Notes: generated from the letters alone by a model not told the origin. Shown: positions 51,496-61,082, numbered from the stretch's first letter. The stretch is 64,000 nucleotides of DNA from Virgibacillus ndiopensis (GCF_900187325.1 NZ_FZMZ01000006.1:868001-932000), one strand, 5' to 3'. Numbers and translations: made by a program.

Positions 51496-53283
51496 ATGGA
51501 AGAGTTAGCGCTTGTTAGTATAGTTGTGATACTTGGTCTTGGGATTTTCTCGCAGTGGCTTGCGTGGCGGATTCAATGGCCGTCTATTGTTATTATGTCG
51601 GTTGCGGGATTGTTAATCGGACCGTTGTTAGGCTTGGTTAATCCGCAAGAGGCACTTGGGGAGCTTTATAGTCCACTTATATCACTTGCGGTAGCTATTA
51701 TCCTGTTCGAGGGGAGCTCAAGCCTTGATATTCGTGAGATAAAAGGCATTTCTAAATCTGTATTTCGGATTGTAACCGGTGGGGCTTTTCTTGCTTGGAT
51801 TCTTGGATCTCTTGCAGCCCACTTTGTCGCAGGGTTAAACCTGGAGATTTCCTTTATTATCGGAGGGTTGTTTGTTGTAACTGGTCCAACCGTTATTATT
51901 CCATTATTAAGGAATGCAAAGCTGAAGCCAAGAATTGCAGCTGTGTTGAAGTGGGAAGGGATTATTGTTGATCCAGCTGGACCGCTATTGGCACTGTTCG
52001 CGTATGAAGTTATAAAAGTATTGACGAACGAACAACTGGAATTAAATTATCTGCTTCATTTTTTCGGTGGTGCGTTACTTGCAGTCATTCTTGGTTACGT
52101 AGTCGGAATGGTAATAAGTATTATGGCGAGCAAGGGTCTTTTCCCGGAATATTTAAAGTCACCAATAATCTTAGCGTTAGTTTTGATTAGTTTTACGATT
52201 GCCGAGGTGATCATGCATGAAACAGGCATGCTAACTGTGACTGTGATGGGATTAACGTTAGGTTGGTCGAAAAAATATGTATCATCAATCGGCAATATCA
52301 GTCATTTTGTAGAAAATATTTCTGTCCTTTTAACGTCAACAGTATTCATATTACTTACAGCTTCATTGACGAGAGAGACTATTGCGCAAATTTTTACCTT
52401 ACCAATAATCGGCTTTGTGTTGGTAATGCTCTTTGTTGTTCGACCATTATCCATATGGTTGACAACAATTGGAACCGAGCTTACAAATGCCGAGAAAACA
52501 TTGCTTGGGTGGATTGCACCTAGGGGAATTGTTGCTTTGACTGTTTCTGGTTATTTTGCAACAATCCTGATTGATGATGGCTATGAGGATGCAACTTTGC
52601 TGACAGCATTAACGTTTGCACTCGTATTTATTACGGTATGTGTGCATGGTTTTTCACTTGGTCCATTAGCAAAAAAACTTAAACTTGCGAACGATGAACC
52701 GCCTGGAGTACTAATTGTTGGTGCAAGTAGCTTCTCAATTGCACTAGCTATTCATTTGAAAAAAATGGGTACACCAGTACTTATTGCTGATTCTTCTAGT
52801 GGTCGTTTATTTCCGGCGATTGAAAAAGGAATTCCTACGTACAAGGGAGAAATTTTGTCAGAACATGCACAGTTTGAAGTGGATCTGACACCATATGAGA
52901 CCATTTTGGCAATGACTGGAGATGCTTCTTATAATGGGCTTGTTGCTCAATCATTTGCACCAGAGTTTGGGTATAACAACACCTTCTCACTTCCAGTTTC
53001 CTCCAATCATCGGATAAAAGAAGGAGGACTGCCGAAATCATTAAAGGCACACATGCTTTTTAATGAGGATGCTGTGTTTACTGAATTAAATCGGAAAATT
53101 AATACAGAATATACATTGGAATCAATTGAAATCACTGAAAAGGATACGATTTCAAAGGACAAGCTACCTGAAGATGTTACACCATTATTTATCAAGAAAA
53201 AGAATGACACTATTACTTTTGTGTCCCTTCGAAATAAACTTGCTCTCGACGTGGGTGATCAGCTCATAGTATTGAAAAAGTAA
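51496..53283 (+). CDS. CPA1-type cation:proton antiporter with C-terminal TrkA/RCK domains
   Basis: This 595-residue membrane protein has about 12-13 helices (1-385) of the NhaP/CPA type, including FEGSSSLDIREIKG and VTGPTVIIPLLRNAKLKP with VDPAGPLLALFAYE, the ion-binding region. A TrkA-N-like Rossmann domain starts at about 403 (GVLIVGASSFSIALAIHL), though its loop is GASSFS rather than GxGxxG. A TrkA-C-like domain ends the protein. It probably exchanges sodium or potassium for protons, useful in a salt-tolerant organism. It is single by spacing and flanked on both sides by GGGAC repeats. Confidence 0.9.
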   Translation: MEELALVSIVVILGLGIFSQWLAWRIQWPSIVIMSVAGLLIGPLLGLVNPQEALGELYSPLISLAVAIILFEGSSSLDIREIKGISKSVFRIVTGGAFLAWILGSLAAHFVAGLNLEISFIIGGLFVVTGPTVIIPLLRNAKLKPRIAAVLKWEGIIVDPAGPLLALFAYEVIKVLTNEQLELNYLLHFFGGALLAVILGYVVGMVISIMASKGLFPEYLKSPIILALVLISFTIAEVIMHETGMLTVTVMGLTLGWSKKYVSSIGNISHFVENISVLLTSTVFILLTASLTRETIAQIFTLPIIGFVLVMLFVVRPLSIWLTTIGTELTNAEKTLLGWIAPRGIVALTVSGYFATILIDDGYEDATLLTALTFALVFITVCVHGFSLGPLAKKLKLANDEPPGVLIVGASSFSIALAIHLKKMGTPVLIADSSSGRLFPAIEKGIPTYKGEILSEHAQFEVDLTPYETILAMTGDASYNGLVAQSFAPEFGYNNTFSLPVSSNHRIKEGGLPKSLKAHMLFNEDAVFTELNRKINTEYTLESIEITEKDTISKDKLPEDVTPLFIKKKNDTITFVSLRNKLALDVGDQLIVLKK

Positions 53284-53284
53284 C

Positions 53285-53313
53285 TGGGACAGAGGGTCTG
53301 CCCCCCTGTCCCA
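53285..53313. repeat. GGGAC...GTCCC palindromic repeat
   Basis: A 29-base copy lies between the convergent antiporter and M20 genes, 2 bases after the antiporter stop and 14 before the end of the M20 gene. Confidence 0.85.
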
Positions 53314-53326
53314 GTCCCCTGTTTCG

Positions 53327-54448
53327 CTAAATGCCGTATGTGTTTAATATGGCTCTGAATAATATGTTTACTCCATCAATCAAAGCTTCGTCATTAAATG
53401 TCATTTCCGGGTGGTGTAACCCTGGTTTTAAATCACATCCTAATCCTAGCATGGTAGCTTTTAGTGCGGGTCTTTTAATTGTATAAAAGTGAAAGTCGTC
53501 GCCTCCTGGAGTAACCAATGGTTTATCTATTTTGTCCTCTCCTAAAGTAGCTCCTATGGCCTTTTCCATAATACGGATAGCTTCTTCATTTGTTTTGGCG
53601 GCTGCAATACCGTACGAACTTACTTGATAATCTATTTGATATAGATCCTTAATAGAGTCAAAGATACTATAAACCGCTTTTTCAAGTTCGTCCATTAGTG
53701 TGTTATTCTGTGCTCTGAGATCTAATGAAAAAGAAGCGTTTCCTGGGATAATGTTGGCGCTCTTTCCTCCAGCATGAAAGTTTGTCATTTTAACCGAGTA
53801 GGGAACTCGTGGATCTAAATGGATTTTACTAAGCATGTTTACAATCTCTGCGCCTATTTCAATCGCATTATGGTTTAAATGTGGTCGTGCGCCATGTGCG
53901 TCGTGCCCTTTGATGTCAACATTGACTGTTTTTGTGGCTCCATGTACGATCACTGGTGTTGCGCGTCCCATTTTCGTTTCTTGATGAGGTCTTAAATGTA
54001 CACCAAACAAATAGTCGACATTATCCACAACTTGCTTTTCAACCATTTTTAATGCACCCGCCCCTTTCTCTTCGGCAGGTTGAAAAATGAATTTGATAGC
54101 AACGTTGTTTTTTAGTTCAGGGTACTGTTCTAAAGTCCATAGAACACCTAATACCATCGACATATGCGCATCATGTCCACAAGAATGGTTTGCCTGAAAT
54201 TCTCCATTAACTTCTTGCCATAGTGCGTCTATATCTGCTCGTATTCCTACAACTGGTAAGTTACGATTAAAATTTCCATATTCTCCTATAACTCCTGTAC
54301 AATCATCAAAAGTGATAACATTGCAACCGATATTATCTAATATTCTTTTAATATAGTTAGTTGTTTCAATTTCCTCCCAGCTTATTTCCGCGTGGTTATG
54401 CAAGTACTGAAATGTGTCTTTTACTTTTTGCTCAATTGGAGTGCTCAT
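53327..54448 (-). CDS. M20D amidohydrolase, probable N-acyl amino acid deacylase
   Basis: This 373-residue amidohydrolase carries HSCGHDAHMSM (metal-binding Cys and His), QPAEEKGAGA (catalytic Glu pair), FGVHLRPH, and TPGGDDFHFY with LHHPEM at the C-terminus. Its ATG directly abuts the stop of the RpiR gene, so both are transcribed together leftwards. A divergent operon encodes a carrier and an N-acylamino acid racemase, which makes N-acyl or N-succinyl L-amino acids the likely substrates. It is distinct from the M20D enzyme at 9.3 kb. Confidence 0.9.
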   Translation of the reverse strand: MSTPIEQKVKDTFQYLHNHAEISWEEIETTNYIKRILDNIGCNVITFDDCTGVIGEYGNFNRNLPVVGIRADIDALWQEVNGEFQANHSCGHDAHMSMVLGVLWTLEQYPELKNNVAIKFIFQPAEEKGAGALKMVEKQVVDNVDYLFGVHLRPHQETKMGRATPVIVHGATKTVNVDIKGHDAHGARPHLNHNAIEIGAEIVNMLSKIHLDPRVPYSVKMTNFHAGGKSANIIPGNASFSLDLRAQNNTLMDELEKAVYSIFDSIKDLYQIDYQVSSYGIAAAKTNEEAIRIMEKAIGATLGEDKIDKPLVTPGGDDFHFYTIKRPALKATMLGLGCDLKPGLHHPEMTFNDEALIDGVNILFRAILNTYGI

Positions 54449-55276
54449 TTAATCCTCGCCATCCTTTATAAAATATTTGTAAGTCTCCTGTATTTTTTCT
54501 CTTTCTTCAACTCGCTGTATTATTTCATGTAACATAGCGTTAATAACTGATAATGTGACGGGACCTTTGTCAAATAAACCTTTATTCACCATGTTTATAG
54601 GGACAACGATATCTGCAAATTCGGTTACAGGTGCTACTCTCGAATCTGTTATGGTAACTACTTTTATCCCTTTATTTCTTGCTTCCTCGGCAAGTCGTAA
54701 CGTATCGAGAGCATAACGATAAAAGGAGAAAACAACTATACTAGATTTTTCTGGTAACAAATCAAGTAAACCAGCATCGGTTTCGGGCCGATACAAAGCA
54801 GCATTCCCTGTGATGTAATTCAAGTTAAAGTATAGCCAGTGTGCAAAAGTAAAGGAGTGATAGTATCCAGCAATGACGATTCTTTCACTCTCAATTATCG
54901 TCTTCACAACAGCATCCATATTTTCAACTTCGATTTTTTCTATATTGTTTTTTATGGTCGTAACATCCTTGATCATACTTTCCGCATAACCATTATCCTG
55001 ATAACTTTCCATATTTAACTCTTCAGACGAATTATGATTTAAATCTAAAAGATGTTTTCTAACTTCTTTTTGAAGTGGGCTATATCCGCTATAGCCAATC
55101 GTATTACAGAATCGGATGACCATTGTTTCACTAACCCCAATGATATTTCCTACTTTTTTTGCAGGATGTATTGCAAATATCACAGGCTCAGAAATTAAAT
55201 GATCTGCAACCTTCTTTAATCCTTTTGTTAACGTTGGAAAATTTTCTTTTGTTTTTGTTAAATAATCTTGCGTCAT
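54449..55276 (-). CDS. RpiR family transcriptional regulator
   Basis: This 275-residue regulator has an N-terminal HTH_6 domain (FPTLTKGLKKVADHL, VGNIIGVSETMVIRFC) and a C-terminal SIS domain (about 120-260, with IVIAGYYHSFTFAHW and SIVVFSFYRYALDTL). SIS domains often bind phosphosugars, but here the neighbours are amino acid genes. The frame opens at 55351; AAAAAGGTGA at 55281-55290 (reverse strand) fixes the start at 55276. It probably controls both itself with the M20 gene and the divergent operon. Confidence 0.92.
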   Translation of the reverse strand: MTQDYLTKTKENFPTLTKGLKKVADHLISEPVIFAIHPAKKVGNIIGVSETMVIRFCNTIGYSGYSPLQKEVRKHLLDLNHNSSEELNMESYQDNGYAESMIKDVTTIKNNIEKIEVENMDAVVKTIIESERIVIAGYYHSFTFAHWLYFNLNYITGNAALYRPETDAGLLDLLPEKSSIVVFSFYRYALDTLRLAEEARNKGIKVVTITDSRVAPVTEFADIVVPINMVNKGLFDKGPVTLSVINAMLHEIIQRVEEREKIQETYKYFIKDGED

Positions 55277-55301
55277 TGTCTCACCTTTTTTGAAGTTTTT
55301 A

Positions 55302-55316
55302 CAATATTTAATATTG
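55302..55316. promoter_or_regulatory. AT-rich palindrome in the divergent rpiR/yfcC intergenic region
   Basis: CAATATT and AATATTG flank one T. It lies 26 bases before rpiR and 78 before the carrier gene, a fitting place for an RpiR operator, but short AT-rich palindromes occur by chance. Confidence 0.3.
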
Positions 55317-55393
55317 AAATAAATTATATACTTCATTATAATTAAATGCAAGTTATTAATATTTAGAATTTTTTATTAAATAGGAGGGGAAAT

Positions 55394-56812
55394 ATGACTG
55401 AAGAACAGAAACCGCAAAAGGAAAACAAGAAGAAAATAGGATTGCCGGATGCATATGTAATATTGTTTGCTATTTTATTCTTGGCCGCAGTTGCAACTTA
55501 TTTTATACCTGCTGGAAGCTTCGATAGAGAAACGACGGATGGAATTACAACTGTAGTTCCTGACAGTTATCACGCAACAGAACAGCAACCGGCAAGTTTT
55601 ATTGAACTTTTTCGTGCTATTCAACAGGGGATGATTGATTCAGCAGGACTAATATTCCTTGTATTAATAATCGGCGGGGCATTTGCGGTAATTGAACATA
55701 CTGGTGCCATCGATGCTTTAATTATGAAAACAATAAATAAGACCAAAAATAAGGAATATTTATTGATCATTATTGTATGTACGTTATTTTCTATATTCGG
55801 TGCATTAGGAATTATCGTAAATGCGGTAATAGCCTTTATTCCTATTGGGATAATCTTAGCTCGTTCAATGAAGCTTGATGCAGTAGTTGGGGTATCTATT
55901 ATTTATCTTGGTGCGTATGCAGGTTTTAATACTGCTTTTCTTGACCCGTTAACGACTGGGATGGCACAACAGATTGCCCAGGTTCCGCTGTTCTCTGGGA
56001 TAGGGTTTCGAATCCTTATTTATATAACAGTGCTCCTATCAACCATTCTGTATATATGGTGGTATTCCAATAAAATTAAGAAAAACCCAGAGAAGAGTGT
56101 ATTAGGAGCAAATAGGTTTCCGAAGTATGATGAAAAAAGTGTTGATACTGCTCCAACTGAATTAACAGGAACACATAAATTGGTTATTTCTTGGTTAGCA
56201 GTTGGTATTGCTATTTATATATTTGGTGTTTTTCAATTTGGCTGGTCGTTAAATGAAATGGCAGCGATGTTTATTGTAATAGCGATTGGAACAGCTATTA
56301 TTGCGAAAATAACTCCGAATAAACTGGTTGAGGAATTTTTTAATGGTTGTAAAGGTCTTGTTTACGGCGCATTAATTATTGGAATGGCCAGATCTATCGT
56401 AGTTCTTTTAGAAGATGGACAGATTCTTGATACAGTAGTACATGGTATGGCAACTGTAATGGAGCCATTTTCCAGTGTATTAGGTGCAATTGTAATGTTT
56501 ATTGCAAATGGGGTATTTAATTTGATCGTTTCATCGGGTAGCGGACAAGCAGCAATTGTAATGCCTATTATGACACCACTTGCGGATATTATGGACATTT
56601 CTCGTCAGGTGGCAGTGCAGGCATACAAAATGGGAGATGGGTTTACGAATGTAATTACACCGATTTCCGGTATTTTAATGGCTAACCTGGCGATTGCTGG
56701 GATACCTTGGACGAAATGGATTAAGTATATTTTACCATTAGTACTGATTTGGTTTGCAATCGGTGCAGTGTATTTAACGATAGCAGTAATTATAGGTTGG
56801 GGACCAATTTAA
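55394..56812 (+). CDS. YfcC/DcuC-type carrier
   Basis: This 472-residue membrane protein has about 12 helices of the C4-dicarboxylate anaerobic carrier (YfcC) family. PDAYVILFAILFLAAVATYFIPAG is split into the first helix and the conserved FIPAGSF loop, and NGVFNLIVSSGSGQAAIVMPIMTPLAD with GDGFTNVITPISG form the second-half signature. AGGAGGGG precedes the ATG. It lies 18 bases before the racemase gene. The likely cargo is an N-acyl or N-succinyl amino acid. Confidence 0.87.
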   Translation: MTEEQKPQKENKKKIGLPDAYVILFAILFLAAVATYFIPAGSFDRETTDGITTVVPDSYHATEQQPASFIELFRAIQQGMIDSAGLIFLVLIIGGAFAVIEHTGAIDALIMKTINKTKNKEYLLIIIVCTLFSIFGALGIIVNAVIAFIPIGIILARSMKLDAVVGVSIIYLGAYAGFNTAFLDPLTTGMAQQIAQVPLFSGIGFRILIYITVLLSTILYIWWYSNKIKKNPEKSVLGANRFPKYDEKSVDTAPTELTGTHKLVISWLAVGIAIYIFGVFQFGWSLNEMAAMFIVIAIGTAIIAKITPNKLVEEFFNGCKGLVYGALIIGMARSIVVLLEDGQILDTVVHGMATVMEPFSSVLGAIVMFIANGVFNLIVSSGSGQAAIVMPIMTPLADIMDISRQVAVQAYKMGDGFTNVITPISGILMANLAIAGIPWTKWIKYILPLVLIWFAIGAVYLTIAVIIGWGPI

Positions 56813-56830
56813 GAAGGAGGAATTTATTCT

Positions 56831-57937
56831 ATGAAAATTGAAAAAGTTAAATTGTATAAAATAAACATGCGGATGCGGAATCCCTTTACAACTAGTTTTG
56901 GAACAGAGCAAGATCGATTATTTTTGTTAGTTGAAGCTATTGATGAACAAGGATTATCGGGTTGGGGGGAGTGCGTAACCTCGGAGAGACCGCTATACAG
57001 TGAGGAATTTACGCAATCAAGCTGGTATATGCTGGAGAAATTTCTGGTTCCTGCAGTTGTAAAAAAAGAAATTGATCATCCAGATGATTTACAGGAATTG
57101 TTTCATGCGTACAAACGTAACAATATGGCAAAATCAGCACTTGAGGCGGCAGTATGGGACTTGTATGCTAAGTCAAAAGGTGAACCACTTGCAAAAACGT
57201 TAGGTGGAGTGAAGTCAAAAATACAAGTTGGGATAAGTCTTGGTATTGAAGAAAATATAGATAGCTTATTAGAGTCAATTAAGGGAAAGGTGGATGAAGG
57301 CTATAAACGAATTAAAGTGAAGATAAAACCTGGTAAGGATATTGATGTGTTACGAGAGATACGAGCAAACTTTCCAGATATACCTTTAATGGCAGATGCA
57401 AATTCAGCTTATACATTAAAAGATATAAAGGTATTAAAGGCCATGGATCAATTTAATTTAATGATGATTGAACAGCCTTTAACTGCCGGAGATTTAATTG
57501 ACCATGCTACATTACAAAAGGAGATAGAAACTCCAATATGTCTCGACGAAAGTATTCATTCTTATGAAAATGCGAGACAAGCTATTGAATTGGGAAGCGT
57601 CAACATAATTAATATGAAGGTTGGTAGAGTTGGAGGGCTTACTCAAGCTAAAAAAATTCATGATTTATGTGAGAAGGAGAATATACCGCTATGGTGTGGT
57701 GGGATGCTTGAATCAGGGATAGGTCGTGCACATAATATTGCCATTACATCATTAGCCAATTTTAACCTACCAGGTGATACAGCTTCTTCCTCAAGATATT
57801 GGGAGAAAGATTTGATTGAACCAGAAGTGGTGGTTGAGCAGGGAGAGCTGCTTGTACCGGAAAAACCAGGGATTGGATTTGATGTAAATTTAGAAGAAGT
57901 TGAGCGGAACACAATCGAAAGAAAAGTGATTGAATAA
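56831..57937 (+). CDS. Enolase superfamily N-acylamino acid/N-succinylamino acid racemase (MenC-like)
   Basis: This 368-residue enzyme belongs to the o-succinylbenzoate synthase/N-acylamino acid racemase group. The two acid-base lysines and metal ligands are visible: Lys162 and Lys164 (IKVKIK), Asp189 (MADANSAY), Glu214 (MIEQPL), Asp239 (LDES) and Lys263 (NMKVGRVGG). These match the positions known for the Amycolatopsis racemase. AAGGAGG precedes the ATG. No menaquinone genes are near, and a deacylase and a carrier are, so racemase function (D to L before deacylation) is favoured over OSB synthase. Confidence 0.9.
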   Translation: MKIEKVKLYKINMRMRNPFTTSFGTEQDRLFLLVEAIDEQGLSGWGECVTSERPLYSEEFTQSSWYMLEKFLVPAVVKKEIDHPDDLQELFHAYKRNNMAKSALEAAVWDLYAKSKGEPLAKTLGGVKSKIQVGISLGIEENIDSLLESIKGKVDEGYKRIKVKIKPGKDIDVLREIRANFPDIPLMADANSAYTLKDIKVLKAMDQFNLMMIEQPLTAGDLIDHATLQKEIETPICLDESIHSYENARQAIELGSVNIINMKVGRVGGLTQAKKIHDLCEKENIPLWCGGMLESGIGRAHNIAITSLANFNLPGDTASSSRYWEKDLIEPEVVVEQGELLVPEKPGIGFDVNLEEVERNTIERKVIE

Positions 57938-57945
57938 AGGGGAGT

Positions 57946-57988
57946 GGGACAGGGGGGCATGGGACAAGGGGTCAGACCCCTTGTCCCA
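57946..57988. repeat. Full and partial GGGAC palindromic repeat
   Basis: A left half copy (57946-57957) is followed by a full copy (57960-57988) with arms pairing over 13 bases. It lies between the racemase gene and the convergent RNase HI-like gene. Confidence 0.85.
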
Positions 57989-57999
57989 CCCCTATCTCG

Positions 58000-58389
58000 C
58001 TAATACATGCGAAGTGCTTTTCTTGCTAATTGGTCTGCATGATTGTTTTTCTTTTCGGGTATCCATTTAATGAAGAAGTGTGGAAAGTTGCTTGCTTCCA
58101 TCTTGATTTTTTCGAATAAGGGAAGAAATGTTTGGTTCTTCGTGAAATCTTTGACAATCACATCTACGACTACCCTTGAGTCTGATCGAAATGACAGTAT
58201 TTCTCCAGGGAAGTTTTTCTTACAAATCTCCAACGCCTTAATAACTGCATGAAATTCAGCTTCATGATTGGAAAGCATCCCCAATGGAAAAGCATATTCA
58301 TATATTTTTCCGTTTGCCTTTACATAAACCCCAGCACCACTAACTCCAGGATTGCCACTTGATGCCCCATCTGTGTAAACTTCAATCAA
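58000..58389 (-). CDS. RNase HI-like protein
   Basis: This 129-residue protein has the RNase H fold residues Asp7 (YTDGASSGNPG), Glu45 (NHEAEFHA), Asp70 (RSDSRVV) and Asp119 (NNHADQLA), that is, a complete DEDD site. It is shorter than E. coli RNase HI and lacks the basic protrusion, like the YpdQ/YpeP-type proteins of Bacillus. The start is TTG 58389 (CAA on the plus strand), with AAAGGGG upstream. It may remove RNA from RNA-DNA hybrids. It is unrelated to its neighbours. Confidence 0.9.
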   Translation of the reverse strand: MIEVYTDGASSGNPGVSGAGVYVKANGKIYEYAFPLGMLSNHEAEFHAVIKALEICKKNFPGEILSFRSDSRVVVDVIVKDFTKNQTFLPLFEKIKMEASNFPHFFIKWIPEKKNNHADQLARKALRMY

Positions 58390-58448
58390 ATTTAATAGCC
58401 CCTTTATTTCTAGGATGTTGTAATGATTATATCAGTACCGTGTTGGAA

Positions 58449-58492
58449 GGGACAAGGGGTCAGACCCTCTGTCCCCCAGACCCCCTGTCCCA
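58449..58492. repeat. Full and partial GGGAC palindromic repeat
   Basis: A full copy (58449-58475) is followed by a right half copy (58477-58492). It lies in the 275-base divergent gap. The remainder shows a weak promoter-like TTACAT-17-TATACT (58562-58590) and nothing else. Confidence 0.85.
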
Positions 58493-58664
58493 CCGCTTCC
58501 CTTGTCCATCTGTGCAATTTTGCAAAGTTTGGCTATTACAAAATATGGTTAGAGAAACCCCTTACATTATTAGTTGCGAAAGCTTATACTATTTTCATAG
58601 TTACTATTAAGTCTTTTAGAAGTTTAGTATTGCAAACTTTTTTGCTTCTAGGGAGGATACTTCA

Positions 58665-60767
58665 GTGATTTTGGATAAAAGGCGTGCACACTTATTATCC
58701 GTTTTATTGCAATCAACAAAGCCGATACATGCTAAGCAGTTAACTGAAAAGCTTGGTGTTTCCCAGCGTACGATTTATTATGACTTGGACCAAATTAACG
58801 ATTGGCTTGCTTCTGAAAAGCTCGATGCTATACAAAATATTCACGGTCAGGGATTATGGTTGCCAGATTCCTTAAAACACGAGATTAATCTGCAGGAATA
58901 TAATTTGACTGATGAATATGTCTATCAATTTTCAGAAAGTGAACGTATTTTATTGCTCCTTGTAAGACTGCTGACAGATGAAACAGTCTTAACGATGGAA
59001 TCCTTTACTACCAGTATACAAATGAGCAGAGGCACTATCGTGAAGGATTTAAAAAAAGTTAAAGTAAAACTTTCAGAGTATGCGTTGTCACTCGACTATT
59101 CCAGGTTAAAAGGGTATCAAGTTACTGGGGAAGAAGAGAATAAACGTAAGCTGCTATCCAATGTATTTTCGATTATCATGCTCGATTCGGAATGGAAGAC
59201 TATTCGTGAAAAGATCTATAATATGCTGGGAACAAAAGATTTTGAAAAGAATGGCTATGTCCCAGACCGGGAGAAAATCATTCAAATAATTAACAAAGCT
59301 GAAAACGAATTGTTTTTAATGCTGACAGACGAAATGGTTGAAATGCTGGCGATTGAATTATTGATAATGATAAAAAGGGTAGGTTCCAAGCAGTTTGTTA
59401 AGGTCGATTCTGAAGAAAAGAACGTCTTGAGGGAGACGGAACATTTTAAAGCTGCCCAGCTAATAACGGGAAGGTTGTCTGATCTTTTCCATGTGGCGAT
59501 TCCTCCGGATGAAATTTGCTTTTTGACTATGAATCTACTCGGTTTAAAGGTACATCGTGATGATTTCAGCTATTATTCAAAACGAGAAAAATCTGGCCTG
59601 CGAAAAGTAGTTCAGCGCATGATAGCTGATTTTCAAACAGATGCCTGTGTCATTTTTGATGATAGAGAAGGGTTAGAAAACAATCTAATATCACATATCA
59701 AGCCGACATATTACCGCTTAAAATACAATGTGAAAATGTCCAAGCATTTAGTGTCTAGTATTAAAGAAAATTATCCGGAAATTTTTCATTTTACGAAGCG
59801 AGTCATTGTGCATCTTGAATATTATGTTGGAAAATCTGTACCAGACGAAGAAACGGCATATATTGCTTTGCATTTTGGAGGCTGGTTAAAAAAAGAGAAC
59901 AAGCAAGTAGATCTCAAGTATAAGGCACTGATTGTTTGTGAGAATGGTATTGGTACCTCAAACATGCTGAAGACACAGCTTGAGAGTTTAATAGCTGGTT
60001 TGGATGTGGTTGCGATTCAATCGATGCGAGAGTTTAACGCAAAGCGTGTCGGGGTCGATGTCATTTTTTCTACCAATTATATAAAAGAAAAAGAAATACC
60101 GGTCATTCATGTTCCGGCCATTTTATCAAATGTGGATAAAGAACAAATTTTGCAAACCGTAAATGATTTGTTTAAGCGGGAAAATCAAGAGATAAACGAA
60201 GTGGAACACATTTTACAAGTGATTGAAAACTATGCAACCATTCACGATCGGCACAACTTAAAAGAAGCCATTTCCAAAATGGACATAGAGCAAAGACATC
60301 AGATAAAGGAGCTTAATAAACCGATGCTGAATGAATTACTAACTGAAAGCACCATTCAACTAGAAGATCATGTCTCGAATTGGGAGGAGGCAATTAGCGT
60401 CGCAGCGCAGCCATTGTTATCGCAGCACAGTATTACGCAAGAATATGTCCAAGCAATGATTGATAATGTAAATGAACTTGGACCTTATGTTGTAATTGCG
60501 CCAAATATTGCACTTCCTCATGCACGGCCAGAAGCGGGTGTGCAACGTTTGGGAATGAGTTTATTGCGCTTAAAAGATCCTGTTCATTTTTCAGACAAGG
60601 AAAAGCATCGTGTACGATTGATTATTGTACTGGCGGCGATTGATAATCAGACACATTTAAAGGCATTATCCCAGCTTACGGAAATGTTATCTAATGAAGA
60701 AAATGTTCAACATTTAATCGATTCAACAAGTCGAAAAGAAGTGCTTGATTTAATCAATAAATTTTAA
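58665..60767 (+). CDS. PRD-containing transcriptional regulator with EIIB and EIIA domains (BglG/MtlR/LicR type)
   Basis: This 700-residue activator has an N-terminal HTH (VSQRTIYYDLDQINDWL, about 29-45), an Mga-like helical part, two PTS regulation domains (about 185-400) with conserved histidines, an EIIB-like domain with Cys425 (IVCENGIGTSNML) and a C-terminal EIIA domain with His619 (IALPHARPEAGV). GTG 58665 lies 8 bases after GGAGG. It directly precedes genes for an ascorbate-type EIIB and EIIC, which it likely activates in response to their phosphorylation state. Confidence 0.93.
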   Translation: MILDKRRAHLLSVLLQSTKPIHAKQLTEKLGVSQRTIYYDLDQINDWLASEKLDAIQNIHGQGLWLPDSLKHEINLQEYNLTDEYVYQFSESERILLLLVRLLTDETVLTMESFTTSIQMSRGTIVKDLKKVKVKLSEYALSLDYSRLKGYQVTGEEENKRKLLSNVFSIIMLDSEWKTIREKIYNMLGTKDFEKNGYVPDREKIIQIINKAENELFLMLTDEMVEMLAIELLIMIKRVGSKQFVKVDSEEKNVLRETEHFKAAQLITGRLSDLFHVAIPPDEICFLTMNLLGLKVHRDDFSYYSKREKSGLRKVVQRMIADFQTDACVIFDDREGLENNLISHIKPTYYRLKYNVKMSKHLVSSIKENYPEIFHFTKRVIVHLEYYVGKSVPDEETAYIALHFGGWLKKENKQVDLKYKALIVCENGIGTSNMLKTQLESLIAGLDVVAIQSMREFNAKRVGVDVIFSTNYIKEKEIPVIHVPAILSNVDKEQILQTVNDLFKRENQEINEVEHILQVIENYATIHDRHNLKEAISKMDIEQRHQIKELNKPMLNELLTESTIQLEDHVSNWEEAISVAAQPLLSQHSITQEYVQAMIDNVNELGPYVVIAPNIALPHARPEAGVQRLGMSLLRLKDPVHFSDKEKHRVRLIIVLAAIDNQTHLKALSQLTEMLSNEENVQHLIDSTSRKEVLDLINKF

Positions 60768-60788
60768 TTATATTTGGAGGTATTTGAC

Positions 60789-61055
60789 ATGAAAAAGGTA
60801 TTAGTAGTATGTGGAAATGGATTAGGGAGCAGCATGATAGTTGAAATGAATGTGAATTCAATCTTAAAGGATTTGGGTAAAGAGGCAGAGGTATCCCACA
60901 CAGATTTATCTACTGCAAAATCAGAGGTTGCCGATTTGTATTTGGGATCCGAAGATATCGTAGGTAATTTAGAAGATGGTCAGAAAAATGTTGTAAAGCT
61001 CAAAAATTTAATGGACAAACAGGAATTACGTGAGGCTTTAGAGAACAACATTTAA
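60789..61055 (+). CDS. ulaB: PTS EIIB component, ascorbate (UlaB/SgaB) type
   Basis: This 88-residue cytoplasmic phosphocarrier has the phosphorylated Cys8 in VLVVCGNGLGSSM. The frame begins at TTG 60774, which is inside the TGGAGG site, so ATG 60789 is the start. It is encoded between the regulator and EIIC. The sugar is likely ascorbate or another acidic or rare sugar handled by the SgaT family. Confidence 0.92.
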   Translation: MKKVLVVCGNGLGSSMIVEMNVNSILKDLGKEAEVSHTDLSTAKSEVADLYLGSEDIVGNLEDGQKNVVKLKNLMDKQELREALENNI

Positions 61056-61082
61056 TCTATTTAATGTGATGGAGGGGTACAG

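Noticed and set aside
56831-57937. The MenC-like gene as o-succinylbenzoate synthase
   Set aside because: No menaquinone genes are nearby, while a deacylase and carrier are; dual activity cannot be excluded.
57946-58492. The GGGAC repeats as a CRISPR array
   Set aside because: Copies are palindromic, irregularly spaced, often single, and have no constant-length spacers or cas genes nearby.
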